Assembly: GCF_014193425.1 (NCBI RefSeq)
Contig: NZ_JACHZG010000001.1
Coordinates: forward strand, 248,001-312,000
From: Microlunatus antarcticus
GTDB lineage: Bacteria > Actinomycetota > Actinomycetes > Propionibacteriales > Propionibacteriaceae
Direction: 5' to 3'
DNA length: 64,000 nucleotides
The position numbers and the translations under genes were made by a program. The stretch's first letter is position 1; every line of letters starts with the position of its first letter. The notes below the pieces were generated by a model. That model was not told the DNA's origin, ran no database searches, and saw only the letters and a list, made by a program, of their open reading frames with translations. Positions 1 through 7,730 of this stretch are shown piece by piece.

Positions 1-487
1 CTGGGACCAGACCCAGCTCGACCAGCTCTACGCGAACGCCCTGAGCTACGTCCACGGCCACTCCGTCGGCGGCACCAACCCCTCGCTGCTGCGCGCGACC
101 GGGGCCGGGGCGTACGTCATCGCCTACGACTGCATCTTCAACCGCGAGGTCCTGAACGGCGACGGCGACTACTTCTCCTCGCCCGAGGAGCTGGCGGCCC
201 TGCTGGAGGCCAGCGAGCGCGAGCCCGAGCAGGCGGTCGCCCTCGGGTCGTTCGCCCGCGAGGCCATCCGCCGCTACGACTGGGACGACGTCGCCCGCCG
301 CTACGAGGCGCTGTGCGCCCGGCTCGTCGCCGGTCCCCGCGCCAAGCGCCGCCCGAGCGGTCGCCGGGTCGGGACCTGGGACGAGACGGTCACCGGCTTC
401 GACGCGGCCGGTCCGGCCGTCGCCTTCCGCGAGGTCGGCGACCCGCAGCAGGCCGACCAGCACGGGCGGGCCGACGCGCGCGTCTGA
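1..487 (+). CDS. Glycosyltransferase, C-terminal part (cut by window edge)
   Basis: This is the last 161 residues of a protein that starts outside the window; the reading frame begins at base 2 and stops with TGA at 485-487. The visible part contains YVHGHSVGGTNPSLLRA followed by an acidic stretch, the pattern of the nucleotide-sugar-binding C-terminal half of GT4/DUF1972-type (rhamnosyl)transferases. After that comes an alpha-helical tail ending in a low-complexity basic segment. It would add a sugar to a growing surface glycan on the cytoplasmic face of the membrane, in keeping with the polysaccharide genes that follow. The donor and acceptor cannot be told from this fragment. Confidence 0.75.
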   Translation, partial: WDQTQLDQLYANALSYVHGHSVGGTNPSLLRATGAGAYVIAYDCIFNREVLNGDGDYFSSPEELAALLEASEREPEQAVALGSFAREAIRRYDWDDVARRYEALCARLVAGPRAKRRPSGRRVGTWDETVTGFDAAGPAVAFREVGDPQQADQHGRADARV

Positions 488-518
488 CCGACGCGCACCG
501 CCGTCCGAACCGCTCCGC

Positions 519-1655
519 CTAGGCCTCGCCCAGCACCACCGCGCGCCAGCGCTCCGCGAACTCGCGCTCGGTGAAGCGCGCCTCGTAGGTCTCCCGCGCC
601 CGTACGCCCGCAGCCGTCACCCCGGCCCGGTCGAGCCGGCGGAGCACCGCCGCGAGCGCGGCCACGTCGCCCGGCGGGAAGAGCCAGCCGTCCACCTCGG
701 GCGTGACGATGTCGACCAGCCCGCCGCCGGCGCTCGCGACGACCGGACGGGCCCGGGCGAGCGCCTCGATCGCCACCAGGCCGAAGGGCTCGGGCCGGTC
801 GGAGGGGACCACGACGACGTCGGCGGCCTCGAGGTAGGGCGACGGGTCGGGCACCTCGCCGACGACCTCGACGCTGTCCGGGTGGGCCAGTGCGGCGACG
901 AGCCCCGGGACGTCGGTGCGCTCGCCGCTGGCCGGCGGGCCGCCGAGCACGGTCAGCGTCCCCGCCACCTGCGCCGCGTCCCAGGCGGCCAGCAGGGTGC
1001 GGTGGCCCTTCCACCCGTTCCACCGGCTGGCCACGACGAAGCGCAGCCCGCCGCTCCGGCCGGCCAGCGGGACGGGCGGCCCGGGGTCGGGCGTCCCGTT
1101 CGGCACGACGACCGTGCGCCCGAGCAGGGTGGCGGGCAGCGACCCGGCGGCCGCGCTCGAGATCGCGACCAGCCGGCCGCAGGCGAGGGCCGGTCCGGTG
1201 AGGGCGGCGAGGTCGGCCCGCGTCCAGATCTCCTGCACGTGACCGAGCACCCGGGGCACGCGGGCCAGGCGGGCGACCGGGGCGGCCAGCAGGGTGGCGC
1301 TCGAGGTGCAGTAGACGGTCGAGGCGCGGACGCGGCGCAGCTCGGCGAGCAGCCGGGCCCCGCGGCCGAGGAGGCGGGCGAGCCCGGCCGGCGTCCGGTA
1401 CGCCCGGCGCAGGACCGGCACGTCGAGGTGGCGCACGGTCACGCCGCGCTGCTCGAGCACGCGGCACAGGGAGAGCTCGGGCGCAGGGTGCTCGAGGTCG
1501 GTGGGGAGCCAGACCTCCAGCCCCGGGACGCGCGGGTCGGCGCGGGCGGCCTCGACCATCTCCAGCAGCATCCGGTCGGCCCCGTAGAGCTCGTCGCTGG
1601 GGTGGACGAAGACGAGCGGACCGCGCCGCTCGGTCGGGTGCAGCGGTGCGGGCAT
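519..1655 (-). CDS. Family 4 glycosyltransferase
   Basis: A 378-residue GT-B fold glycosyltransferase. The N-terminal half has a Rossmann-like start (PLVFVHPSDELYGADRMLLE, in which GADRMLLE is the acceptor-side helix). The C-terminal half has the donor-site signature EPFGLVAIEALARARPVVAS with the two glutamates of the E-x7-E motif. It probably transfers a sugar from a nucleotide donor to the lipid-linked glycan. The ATG at 1655 is chosen because a TACTGT -10 box lies exactly 6 nt upstream, indicating a leaderless message. Longer upstream extensions in the same frame are antisense to the divergent phosphotransferase gene. It is transcribed against its neighbours on both sides. Sugar specificity is unknown. 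Confidence 0.85.
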   Translation of the reverse strand: MPAPLHPTERRGPLVFVHPSDELYGADRMLLEMVEAARADPRVPGLEVWLPTDLEHPAPELSLCRVLEQRGVTVRHLDVPVLRRAYRTPAGLARLLGRGARLLAELRRVRASTVYCTSSATLLAAPVARLARVPRVLGHVQEIWTRADLAALTGPALACGRLVAISSAAAGSLPATLLGRTVVVPNGTPDPGPPVPLAGRSGGLRFVVASRWNGWKGHRTLLAAWDAAQVAGTLTVLGGPPASGERTDVPGLVAALAHPDSVEVVGEVPDPSPYLEAADVVVVPSDRPEPFGLVAIEALARARPVVASAGGGLVDIVTPEVDGWLFPPGDVAALAAVLRRLDRAGVTAAGVRARETYEARFTEREFAERWRAVVLGEA

Positions 1656-1661
1656 GGGCGC

Positions 1662-1667
1662 ACAGTA
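1662..1667 (-). promoter_or_regulatory. -10 box TACTGT for the GT4 gene
   Basis: A TANNNT hexamer ends 6 nt before the ATG at 1655, the spacing of a leaderless transcript. It faces the TAAACT box of the divergent gene, so 1656-1697 is a compact bidirectional promoter. Confidence 0.6.
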
Positions 1668-1683
1668 GTGGCGCCTCCCGGGA

Positions 1684-1689
1684 TAAACT
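1684..1689 (+). promoter_or_regulatory. -10 box TAAACT for the phosphotransferase gene
   Basis: This near-consensus hexamer ends 8 nt before the ATG at 1698, so transcription would start at or next to the start codon. No Shine-Dalgarno sequence is visible. Confidence 0.55.
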
Positions 1690-1697
1690 CCGCCCCG

Positions 1698-2498
1698 ATG
1701 CCCAGCGACAGCACGACGGACACGCGACCGGGGTTCCGTGACGCGATGACCCGGCTGCGCGGTGCGCAGAAGAGCGCGCGCGGCGGACCGCCGTACTCGA
1801 TCTTCGTCAACCGCCCGATGGGACGGGTGCTGGCCGCGCTGGCCTTCCGGGCCGGGCTGACCCCGAACCAGGTCACCGCGCTCAGCGCCGTGGCCACGTT
1901 CGTGGGCGTCGGTCTCCTCGCGGCCGCACCGGCCTCGTACGTCACGGGCGTCGCCGTCTGCCTGCTGCTCGTCCTGGGCTACGCGCTGGACTCCGCCGAC
2001 GGCCAGCTCGCCCGGCTGCGTGGTGGCGGCAGCCTGCAGGGGGAGTGGTTGGACCACACGGTGGACTCGCTCAAGGTGGTCGTCGTCCACCTGGCCGTGC
2101 TCGTCACCTTCTACCTCCACCTCGACCTCGCGATCGGGTGGCTGCTCGTGCCGCTCGCCTTCGCCGTGGCGTCGAGCGTGCACTTCTTCGGCATGATCCT
2201 GGTCGACCTGCTGGGCCGGGCCACGCGGGCCGAGCTGGCCCTGGCGGCCCCGCTCAAGACCGCCCCGGGTGCGTCGACCGCGCTGCTCAAGCTGCCCACC
2301 GACTACGGCGTCTTCTGCCTGGCCACCGTGCTGCTGGGCGCGCACACCCTGTTCCTCGGCGTCTACACGCTGCTGGCCGCGGCGACCGTCGGCTACACGC
2401 TGCTCGTCGTGGCCAAGTGGCGGCGCGACGTGATCGCCCTCGACGTCCTCCGGACCGGGGCCCGCACGAATGCGGCGCCCGAGGGTCACCGCCGGTAG
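1698..2498 (+). CDS. CDP-alcohol phosphatidyltransferase family protein
   Basis: A 266-residue polytopic membrane enzyme. It carries the complete family signature D-x2-D-G-x2-A-R-x8-G-x3-D-x3-D, running from DSADGQLARL to LDHTVD, which binds the metals and the CDP-linked substrate. About five or six hydrophobic segments follow. The family moves a phospho-alcohol from a CDP-activated donor to a second alcohol. Here the acceptor is unknown, but the next gene encodes a cytidylyltransferase and the rest of the locus makes a glycan. Transfer of an alditol- or inositol-phosphate for glycan or lipid decoration is therefore a reasonable inference. A housekeeping phospholipid role is possible but less favoured by context. 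Confidence 0.85.
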   Translation: MPSDSTTDTRPGFRDAMTRLRGAQKSARGGPPYSIFVNRPMGRVLAALAFRAGLTPNQVTALSAVATFVGVGLLAAAPASYVTGVAVCLLLVLGYALDSADGQLARLRGGGSLQGEWLDHTVDSLKVVVVHLAVLVTFYLHLDLAIGWLLVPLAFAVASSVHFFGMILVDLLGRATRAELALAAPLKTAPGASTALLKLPTDYGVFCLATVLLGAHTLFLGVYTLLAAATVGYTLLVVAKWRRDVIALDVLRTGARTNAAPEGHRR

Positions 2499-2501
2499 CG
2501 T
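2496..2501 (+). promoter_or_regulatory. -10 box TAGCGT, decides the start at 2509
   Basis: TAGCGT overlaps the stop codon of the upstream gene and ends 7 nt before GTG 2509. It favours 2509 over the in-frame ATG at 2470 or GTG at 2500, and suggests the gene can be transcribed independently of its neighbour. Confidence 0.45.
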
Positions 2502-2508
2502 GACGCCC

Positions 2509-3297
2509 GTGGACGTCGGACGACTGACCGGTGCGTTCGACCTGCTGACGGTCGCGCAGCTCGACGTGATCGAGCAGGCGCGCGGTCGCTGCGACCGGCT
2601 CGTGGCCCGCGTGCGCACCGACGAGCAGGTGCTCCGCATCGAGGGCCTGGCGCCGGTGATGCCCCTGGACGAGCGCGTCAGCCTGGTGGCTGCGCTGCGC
2701 GTCGTGGACGACGTGGACGTGGCGGCCGACGACCACCTCGTGGGCCGGACCGAGCGCGGGCTCGCGTACGACTTCGCCGACGCGTCCTCGCCGGCCGAGG
2801 GCGAGGTGCTCCGCCCCCGTCCCGACGGCCCCGTCCTGCCCGCCGTGCCCGACTTCCTCGTCCGCACCGACGCGACGGACCCGGGGACGCGTACGGGCTA
2901 CGTGCCCGGCGGGTGGGACATGTTCCACATCGGCCACCTCCGGATCCTCGAGCGCGCCCGCGCCCAGTGCGACCGCCTGGTCGTCGGCGTCGTCACCGAC
3001 GAGGCGCTCGTCGCGGCCAAGGGCCGGCCGCCGATGGTGCCGTTCGCCGCGCGCGCGGCCGTGGTCGCCGCCGTCGGCCTGGTCGACGAGGTCGTGGCCG
3101 ACGCGTCGTCGAACAAGCTGCTCGCCTGGGAGCGGGTCGGCTTCGACGTCCTGTTCAAGGGCGACGACTGGCGCGGGACCGCCAAGGGCGACCGGCTGGA
3201 GACCGAGATGGCCCAGGTCGGGGTCGAGCTGCGCTACTTCCCGTACACCCCGCACACGTCCAGCACCGCCCTCCGCTCCGTTCTCGACGCCCGCTAG
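2509..3297 (+). CDS. Two-domain cytidylyltransferase-like protein, N-terminal domain degenerate
   Basis: A 262-residue protein made of two nucleotidyltransferase (TagD/GCT-like) domains. The second (about residue 130 on) looks active: YVPGGWDMFHIGH carries the H-x-G-H motif at residues 140-143, FKGDDWRG matches the GDDW block, and TPHTSSTALR replaces the usual RTEGIST loop. The first (residues 3-100, GRLTGAFDLLTVAQ) keeps the strand order, but HxGH has become TVAQ and the GDDW block is gone, so it should be inactive. The active half would make a CDP- or ADP-alditol from an alcohol phosphate and CTP or ATP. It follows a CDP-alcohol phosphotransferase, so a two-step activation and transfer pathway is inferred. 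Confidence 0.8.
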   Translation: MDVGRLTGAFDLLTVAQLDVIEQARGRCDRLVARVRTDEQVLRIEGLAPVMPLDERVSLVAALRVVDDVDVAADDHLVGRTERGLAYDFADASSPAEGEVLRPRPDGPVLPAVPDFLVRTDATDPGTRTGYVPGGWDMFHIGHLRILERARAQCDRLVVGVVTDEALVAAKGRPPMVPFAARAAVVAAVGLVDEVVADASSNKLLAWERVGFDVLFKGDDWRGTAKGDRLETEMAQVGVELRYFPYTPHTSSTALRSVLDAR

Positions 3298-3306
3298 GCC
3301 CGCCCC

Positions 3307-4257
3307 GTGAGCGCGCGTGTCGTCGTCGGCGTCCCGACCTACCGGCGGCCCGAGGACCTCGCGGCCCTGCTGCCGCTGCTGCTTGCCCAGGCCGACGAGC
3401 TCGCCGACCGACGCCTCGACGTGCTGGTGGTCGACAACGACCCGGCCGCCTCGGCGCGCGCCGTGGTGGCGGCGACCGCGGACGACCGGGTCCACTACAC
3501 CGTGCAGGCGGTGCCCGGCATCGCCGCGGTGCGCAACCGGATCCTCGACGGGGCGGCGGGCGACCTCGGCGCCGACCTGGTGGCGATGATCGACGACGAC
3601 GAACGTCCCGAGCCCGGCTGGCTCGCCGCGCTCGTGGGCACGTGGGAGCGCACCGGTGCTGCCCTCGTCGCCGGGCGGGTCGTCCCCGAGTTCAGCGGTC
3701 CGCTCGACCCCTGGGTCGCCGCCGGCCGGTTCCACACCCGGCGCAACCTGACGACCGGGGCGCCCCTCACCGTGGCCGCGGCCGGCAACCTGCTCCTCGA
3801 CCTGGGTCAGGTGCGCGACCTCGGGCAGCGCTTCGACGAATCCGTCGGGCTCGCCGGCGGCGAGGACACCCTCTTCAGCCGCGAGCTGCACGCGAAGGGC
3901 GCCTCGATGGTCTGGTGCGCCGAGTCGGTCGCGGTCGACCGCGTCCCGCCGGACCGGATGACGCGACGGTGGGTGCTGGAGCGGGCGATGAGCCACGGCG
4001 ACGCCTGGGTGCGGGTCGGTCTCCGGCTGGCGCCCGGGCCGGCCGGCCGGGCGACGTTCCGGGTGCGTTCCGTCCTCGGCGGTACGGCCCGGGTGGTCCT
4101 CGGCGGCGCCCGCGCGGCGGCGGGGGAGGTGCTGCGGCGCCCGGTCGACCAGGCCCGCGGACGCCGCGCCGCGATGCGCGGCGTCGGGATGGTGCGGGGC
4201 GCGTGGGGGCTGCACCACGTCGAGTACGCCCGGCCGGAGCACGAGGTCCCGCGGTGA
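3307..4257 (+). CDS. Family 2 glycosyltransferase
   Basis: A 316-residue GT-A glycosyltransferase starting at GTG 3307, 9 bp after the preceding stop. VVVGVPTYRRPEDLAALL is the nucleotide-binding strand, VDNDP the first acidic loop, and DDDERP (Asp96-98) the metal-binding DXD region. A GGEDTLFSRELH segment sits where the catalytic base usually lies. There is no transmembrane helix, so it acts at the inner face of the membrane. It is clearly paralogous to the GT2 at 14735-15688, with the same RNR, FDE and RMTRxWV blocks. It is co-transcribed with the deacetylase, with which it overlaps by 4 bp. Confidence 0.88.
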   Translation: MSARVVVGVPTYRRPEDLAALLPLLLAQADELADRRLDVLVVDNDPAASARAVVAATADDRVHYTVQAVPGIAAVRNRILDGAAGDLGADLVAMIDDDERPEPGWLAALVGTWERTGAALVAGRVVPEFSGPLDPWVAAGRFHTRRNLTTGAPLTVAAAGNLLLDLGQVRDLGQRFDESVGLAGGEDTLFSRELHAKGASMVWCAESVAVDRVPPDRMTRRWVLERAMSHGDAWVRVGLRLAPGPAGRATFRVRSVLGGTARVVLGGARAAAGEVLRRPVDQARGRRAAMRGVGMVRGAWGLHHVEYARPEHEVPR

Positions 4258-5021
4258 CGGCGCGGAGCGGGCTGCCCGCCGCGCTCAAGCGGACGCTGCG
4301 CCGGGCGGCCGCACCCCTCGGGTCGGTCGAGGCCGTCCGGACCGCGGCGCCGGAGATCGTGCTGACCTTCGACGACGGACCCGACCCCGTCGGGACGCCG
4401 GCCGTCCTGGACGCCCTCGCGGCGCACGGCGCGACCGCCACGTTCTTCGTGCTGATGACCCGGGTCCGTCGGCACCCCGAGCTGCTCGCCCGGGTGCGGC
4501 GCGAGGGCCACGAGATCGGCCTGCACGGCGTCGACCACCAGCGGCTGACCCGGTTCTCCGGCGCCGAGGTCCGGGCCCGGACGGCGGCGGCCCGGGCCGA
4601 GCTCGAGGCGCTGACGGGGGAGCCGCTCCGCTGGTTCCGCCCGCCGTACGGCGCCCAGATCCCGGCGACCTGGCTGGCGGTGCGGCGGACGGGCCTGATG
4701 CCGGTGCTGTGGGGTCCGACCACCTGGGACTGGCGCGACCTGCCCCAGGACGACCGGGTCGCCAAGGCGCTCCAGGGGGCGCGGGCGGGCGCCGTCGTGC
4801 TCGGCCACGACGCCTTCGCCGGGGCGTCGGACGGGGCCGGGGGCAGCGCGGAGGACGGCTCCGACGACGGGGGTCAGAGCCTCGTCGAGCCCGACGTGGA
4901 CCGCTTCGACCTCGTGGACCGGGTGCTCACGGCGTACGGCGAGGTCGGCCTGCGCGGGCGCTCGCTCGGCGACGCCCTCGTCCAGGGCCGGGTCGTCCGG
5001 GCCGCCCGCTTCCGCGCGTGA
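4254..5021 (+). CDS. Polysaccharide deacetylase (NodB/CE4 family)
   Basis: A 255-residue carbohydrate esterase family 4 protein. TFDDGPD (from residue 38) supplies the catalytic base and a metal-binding Asp; HGVDH supplies the two metal-binding histidines; RWFRPPYG is motif 3; and LGHD near the C-terminus is the last active-site block. It would remove N- or O-acetyl groups from a glycan or its lipid-linked precursor. No signal peptide or membrane anchor is evident, which is unusual for a surface-acting CE4 enzyme and favours action on a cytoplasmic intermediate. The GTG start overlaps the previous stop (GTGA), indicating translational coupling to the GT2. An Asp/Gly/Ser-rich loop lies near residues 190-205. 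Confidence 0.85.
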   Translation: MTARSGLPAALKRTLRRAAAPLGSVEAVRTAAPEIVLTFDDGPDPVGTPAVLDALAAHGATATFFVLMTRVRRHPELLARVRREGHEIGLHGVDHQRLTRFSGAEVRARTAAARAELEALTGEPLRWFRPPYGAQIPATWLAVRRTGLMPVLWGPTTWDWRDLPQDDRVAKALQGARAGAVVLGHDAFAGASDGAGGSAEDGSDDGGQSLVEPDVDRFDLVDRVLTAYGEVGLRGRSLGDALVQGRVVRAARFRA

Positions 5022-5024
5022 GTT

Positions 5025-5041
5025 CGCTCACGGCCTGAGCG
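5025..5041. repeat. Short inverted repeat, upstream copy of the duplication
   Basis: CGCTCA and TGAGCG flank a 5-nt loop just after the deacetylase stop. A near-identical copy lies at 7587-7603 after the first propeller gene. It marks the left edge of the roughly 2.56-kb duplicated unit and may act as a weak terminator. Confidence 0.45.
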
Positions 5042-5174
5042 GCACCCGACCTTCTTGCGGGGAGCGCACGGGGCCTGGTGTGGACAGCGGCCGTGTCCGA
5101 TTCGTAACCTCGCGACATCGCCGGGGCGGGTCTTCCGCCGGCGCAACAGCACGTCCTGCGGGGGAACCGACGTC

Positions 5175-7583
5175 ATGACCCATGTTTTCGCCGCGCCTCG
5201 GCGCGCCGCCATCCTGTCGCTGACGCTCGCCCTGGCGGGGGTCAGCCTCCTCGGCGCGACCGGGCTGCCGACGGCGGAGGCGGCCGCGCCCCCCGCCGTG
5301 GTGCAGCCGGACGCCTCGTCGGGCGTGACGGCCGACGTGCTGCCGACGACCCAGATCAACGCCGGCGGCTACGTGCAGGACCAGGCCATCGTCGGGGACG
5401 CCGTCTACGCCGGAGGGTCCTTCTCCTCGGCGCGACCGGCCGGCGCCGCGGCGGGCACCAGCGAGAGCCGACGCACGAACCTGCTCGCGTACTCGATCAG
5501 CACGGGTGCCCTCAAGTCGTTCGCGCCCAGCCTCAACGGCATCGTCCGCGTCACCGCGCTGTCCCCGGACAAGAAGCGCCTCTACGTCGGCGGCGAGTTC
5601 ACGACGGTCAACGGCGCGACGCGCAACCGGCTCGTCGCCTTCGACACCGGCACCGGCGCGGTCGTCGGCAGCTTCAACGTCAACCTCGGCGGGCCCGTCT
5701 ACGCCATCGCCGCCACGAGCAGCACCGTGTACGTGGGCGGGCAGTTCACGCAGGCCAACGGCGTCAACCGCGGCCGCTTCGCCGCCTTCCGGGCGTCAGA
5801 CGGCGGTCTGCTCAGCGCCTGGGCGCCCAAGTCGGGCGACTACCAGGCCGTGCGGGCCCTGCTCGTCGCCCCCGGCGGGAACGTCATCGCCGGCGGCCAG
5901 TTCGCGACGGTCGGCACCCTCTCGTCCTCGACCCTGACGTCCGCGCCGGGCTCGGTCTCGCTCGACCCGACCACCGGGGCCGCCAAGACCTGGGCGGTCA
6001 ACAAGGTCGTCAAGCAGTACGGCACCGACGGCGGCGTCCTGTCGCTGAAGACCGACGGCACCACCGTGTACGGCGCCGGCTTCTGGTTCGGCGGCACGCA
6101 GTCCAACTTCGAGGGCGCGTGGGCGGTCAACCCCTCCGACGGCTCGATCAAGTGGCTCGCGGACTGCCACGGCGACACGTACGACACCACGGTCGCCAAC
6201 GGCGTGGTCTACGCGGCGAGCCACCAGCACGACTGCTCCAACCTGGGCTCGTTCCCGCAGCAGCGCCCGACGCAGGTCGAGTGGCGCGCGAACGCGTTCA
6301 CCGCGGCCGCCAAGGGCGACCTCCTGCCGAACTCGCTGTCGCCGACCAAGTTCAAGGACTACTCGGCCTACGACTCCCCGGCCGTCGTCAACTGGTTCCC
6401 GCAGTTCGCGCAGGGCCCGAGCAGCGGCTACTACTCCGGCCAGCCGACGCTGACGATCGAGAGCACCAGCGACTACGTGGTCGTCGGCGGCCAGTTCCCG
6501 ACGGTGAACGGCAAGGCCCAGCAAGGTCTGGTCCGCTTCGCCCGCGGGTCCGTCGCGCCGAAGAAGGTCGGCCCGCGCGTCTACTTCTCCGACCCGGGCA
6601 GCGCCTCCACCTCCGTCGGCTCCCCGACGGTGAAGGTCGTGGGCGGCAACACCGTCCGCGTCACCGCCGCCCCCTGGGACCGCGACGACGCCGTGCTGGC
6701 GAAGGTCGAGCTGTTCCGCAACGGCTCGGTGGTGAAGACGTACACCAACCTGACGGCGCCGTGGTGGCAGACCACCGTGGCCTACACCGACTCCAGCGTC
6801 TCGGCGGGGACGAAGTACACCTACTACCTCCGGATGACCGATGCCGACGGCAACGTCGTCAGCAGCGGTTCCGCGAGCGCCGTGCCGAGCGGGACCTCGA
6901 TCTCGAGCTCGACGTACTCCAACCAGGTCCGCAGCGACGGCGCCAAGAACTACTGGCGCCTGGACGACCCGTCCTCAGGTTCCGCCGTCACCGACTGGGC
7001 CGGTTCGACCGACCTCGTCCGGGCGTCGGGCCTGGGTCTCGGGGCGGCCGGCGCGATCGGTTCCGACAAGGCCGCGTCGGTGAACGGGACGGTCAACGCC
7101 TCCGCGGCGTCGAGCACCGGTTTCGTCCGGGCGCCGCAGGTCTTCAGCGTGGAGGGCTGGTTCAAGACGACGTCGACGACCGGCGGGGCCGTGGTCGGGT
7201 TCGGCGACGTCCCGACCGGGAGCAGCTACCGCCACGACCGGCAGATCTCGCTGAGCTCGTCGGGCAAGGTCGTGTTCCACGTCGACAACGGCGCGGTCCG
7301 GACGGTCACCAGCCCGAAGGCGTACAACAACGGCGCCTGGCACCACGCCGTGGCGACCCTGTCGGGCTCGGGCATGGTGCTCTACGTCGACGGGGCGAAG
7401 GTCGCGTCCAGCACCTCGGTCACCTCGGCCCGCAACTACGGCGGCTTCTGGCGGATCGGGGCGGACAAGCTCCCGGGCACCGCCACCGGCTACCTGGGCG
7501 GCTACGTCGACGACGTGGCGGTCTACCCGACCGCGTTGACCGCGACCCAGGTGAAGGACCACTACACCGACTCCGGTCGGTGA
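5175..7583 (+). CDS. Secreted beta-propeller protein with LamG domain (copy 1)
   Basis: An 802-residue exported protein. Residues 1-36 form a signal peptide (Arg-Arg, hydrophobic core, AEAAA cleavage region). The body repeats a propeller-blade signature: VYAGGSF, LYVGGEF, VYVGGQF, VIAGGQF and VVVGGQF, roughly every 45-60 residues. A fibronectin/Ig-like segment follows (about 470-570). A LamG/concanavalin domain then runs from YWRLDDPSSG to VDDVAVYPTALT at the C-terminus. Two cysteines in DCHGDTYD and HDCSN probably pair. There is no sorting signal or anchor, so it is released or held by glycan binding. An adhesin or matrix role is inferred from the carbohydrate-binding folds and the polysaccharide locus. 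ATG 5175 begins the signal peptide. Confidence 0.8.
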   Translation: MTHVFAAPRRAAILSLTLALAGVSLLGATGLPTAEAAAPPAVVQPDASSGVTADVLPTTQINAGGYVQDQAIVGDAVYAGGSFSSARPAGAAAGTSESRRTNLLAYSISTGALKSFAPSLNGIVRVTALSPDKKRLYVGGEFTTVNGATRNRLVAFDTGTGAVVGSFNVNLGGPVYAIAATSSTVYVGGQFTQANGVNRGRFAAFRASDGGLLSAWAPKSGDYQAVRALLVAPGGNVIAGGQFATVGTLSSSTLTSAPGSVSLDPTTGAAKTWAVNKVVKQYGTDGGVLSLKTDGTTVYGAGFWFGGTQSNFEGAWAVNPSDGSIKWLADCHGDTYDTTVANGVVYAASHQHDCSNLGSFPQQRPTQVEWRANAFTAAAKGDLLPNSLSPTKFKDYSAYDSPAVVNWFPQFAQGPSSGYYSGQPTLTIESTSDYVVVGGQFPTVNGKAQQGLVRFARGSVAPKKVGPRVYFSDPGSASTSVGSPTVKVVGGNTVRVTAAPWDRDDAVLAKVELFRNGSVVKTYTNLTAPWWQTTVAYTDSSVSAGTKYTYYLRMTDADGNVVSSGSASAVPSGTSISSSTYSNQVRSDGAKNYWRLDDPSSGSAVTDWAGSTDLVRASGLGLGAAGAIGSDKAASVNGTVNASAASSTGFVRAPQVFSVEGWFKTTSTTGGAVVGFGDVPTGSSYRHDRQISLSSSGKVVFHVDNGAVRTVTSPKAYNNGAWHHAVATLSGSGMVLYVDGAKVASSTSVTSARNYGGFWRIGADKLPGTATGYLGGYVDDVAVYPTALTATQVKDHYTDSGR

Positions 7584-7730
7584 CCTCGCTCACGACCTGA
7601 GCGTGGCGCCCGGCTCCTTCTCGCGAGGAGTCGGGCGAAGTCCGCACGCGACGTCTGAGAACCCCCTTATACTCCTACGCGGGGCCGGGGGATACAGCGC
7701 CCCACTCATTCTTCTGTCGGGGGACCTCGC
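7584..7730. other. Spacer between the tandem propeller genes
   Basis: This 147-bp spacer is the counterpart of 5022-5174. It contains the second CGCTCA/TGAGCG hairpin (7587-7603), a TATACT hexamer at 7668-7673 that could be a -10 box, and a GGGGGA stretch just before the GTG start, like the one before the first gene. No coding potential was seen. Confidence 0.5.

Noticed and set aside
2470-2508. ATG 2470 as start of the cytidylyltransferase gene
   Set aside because: It would overlap the upstream gene and add 13 residues outside the fold, whereas GTG 2509 sits 7 nt after a TAGCGT box and directly before the first beta strand.
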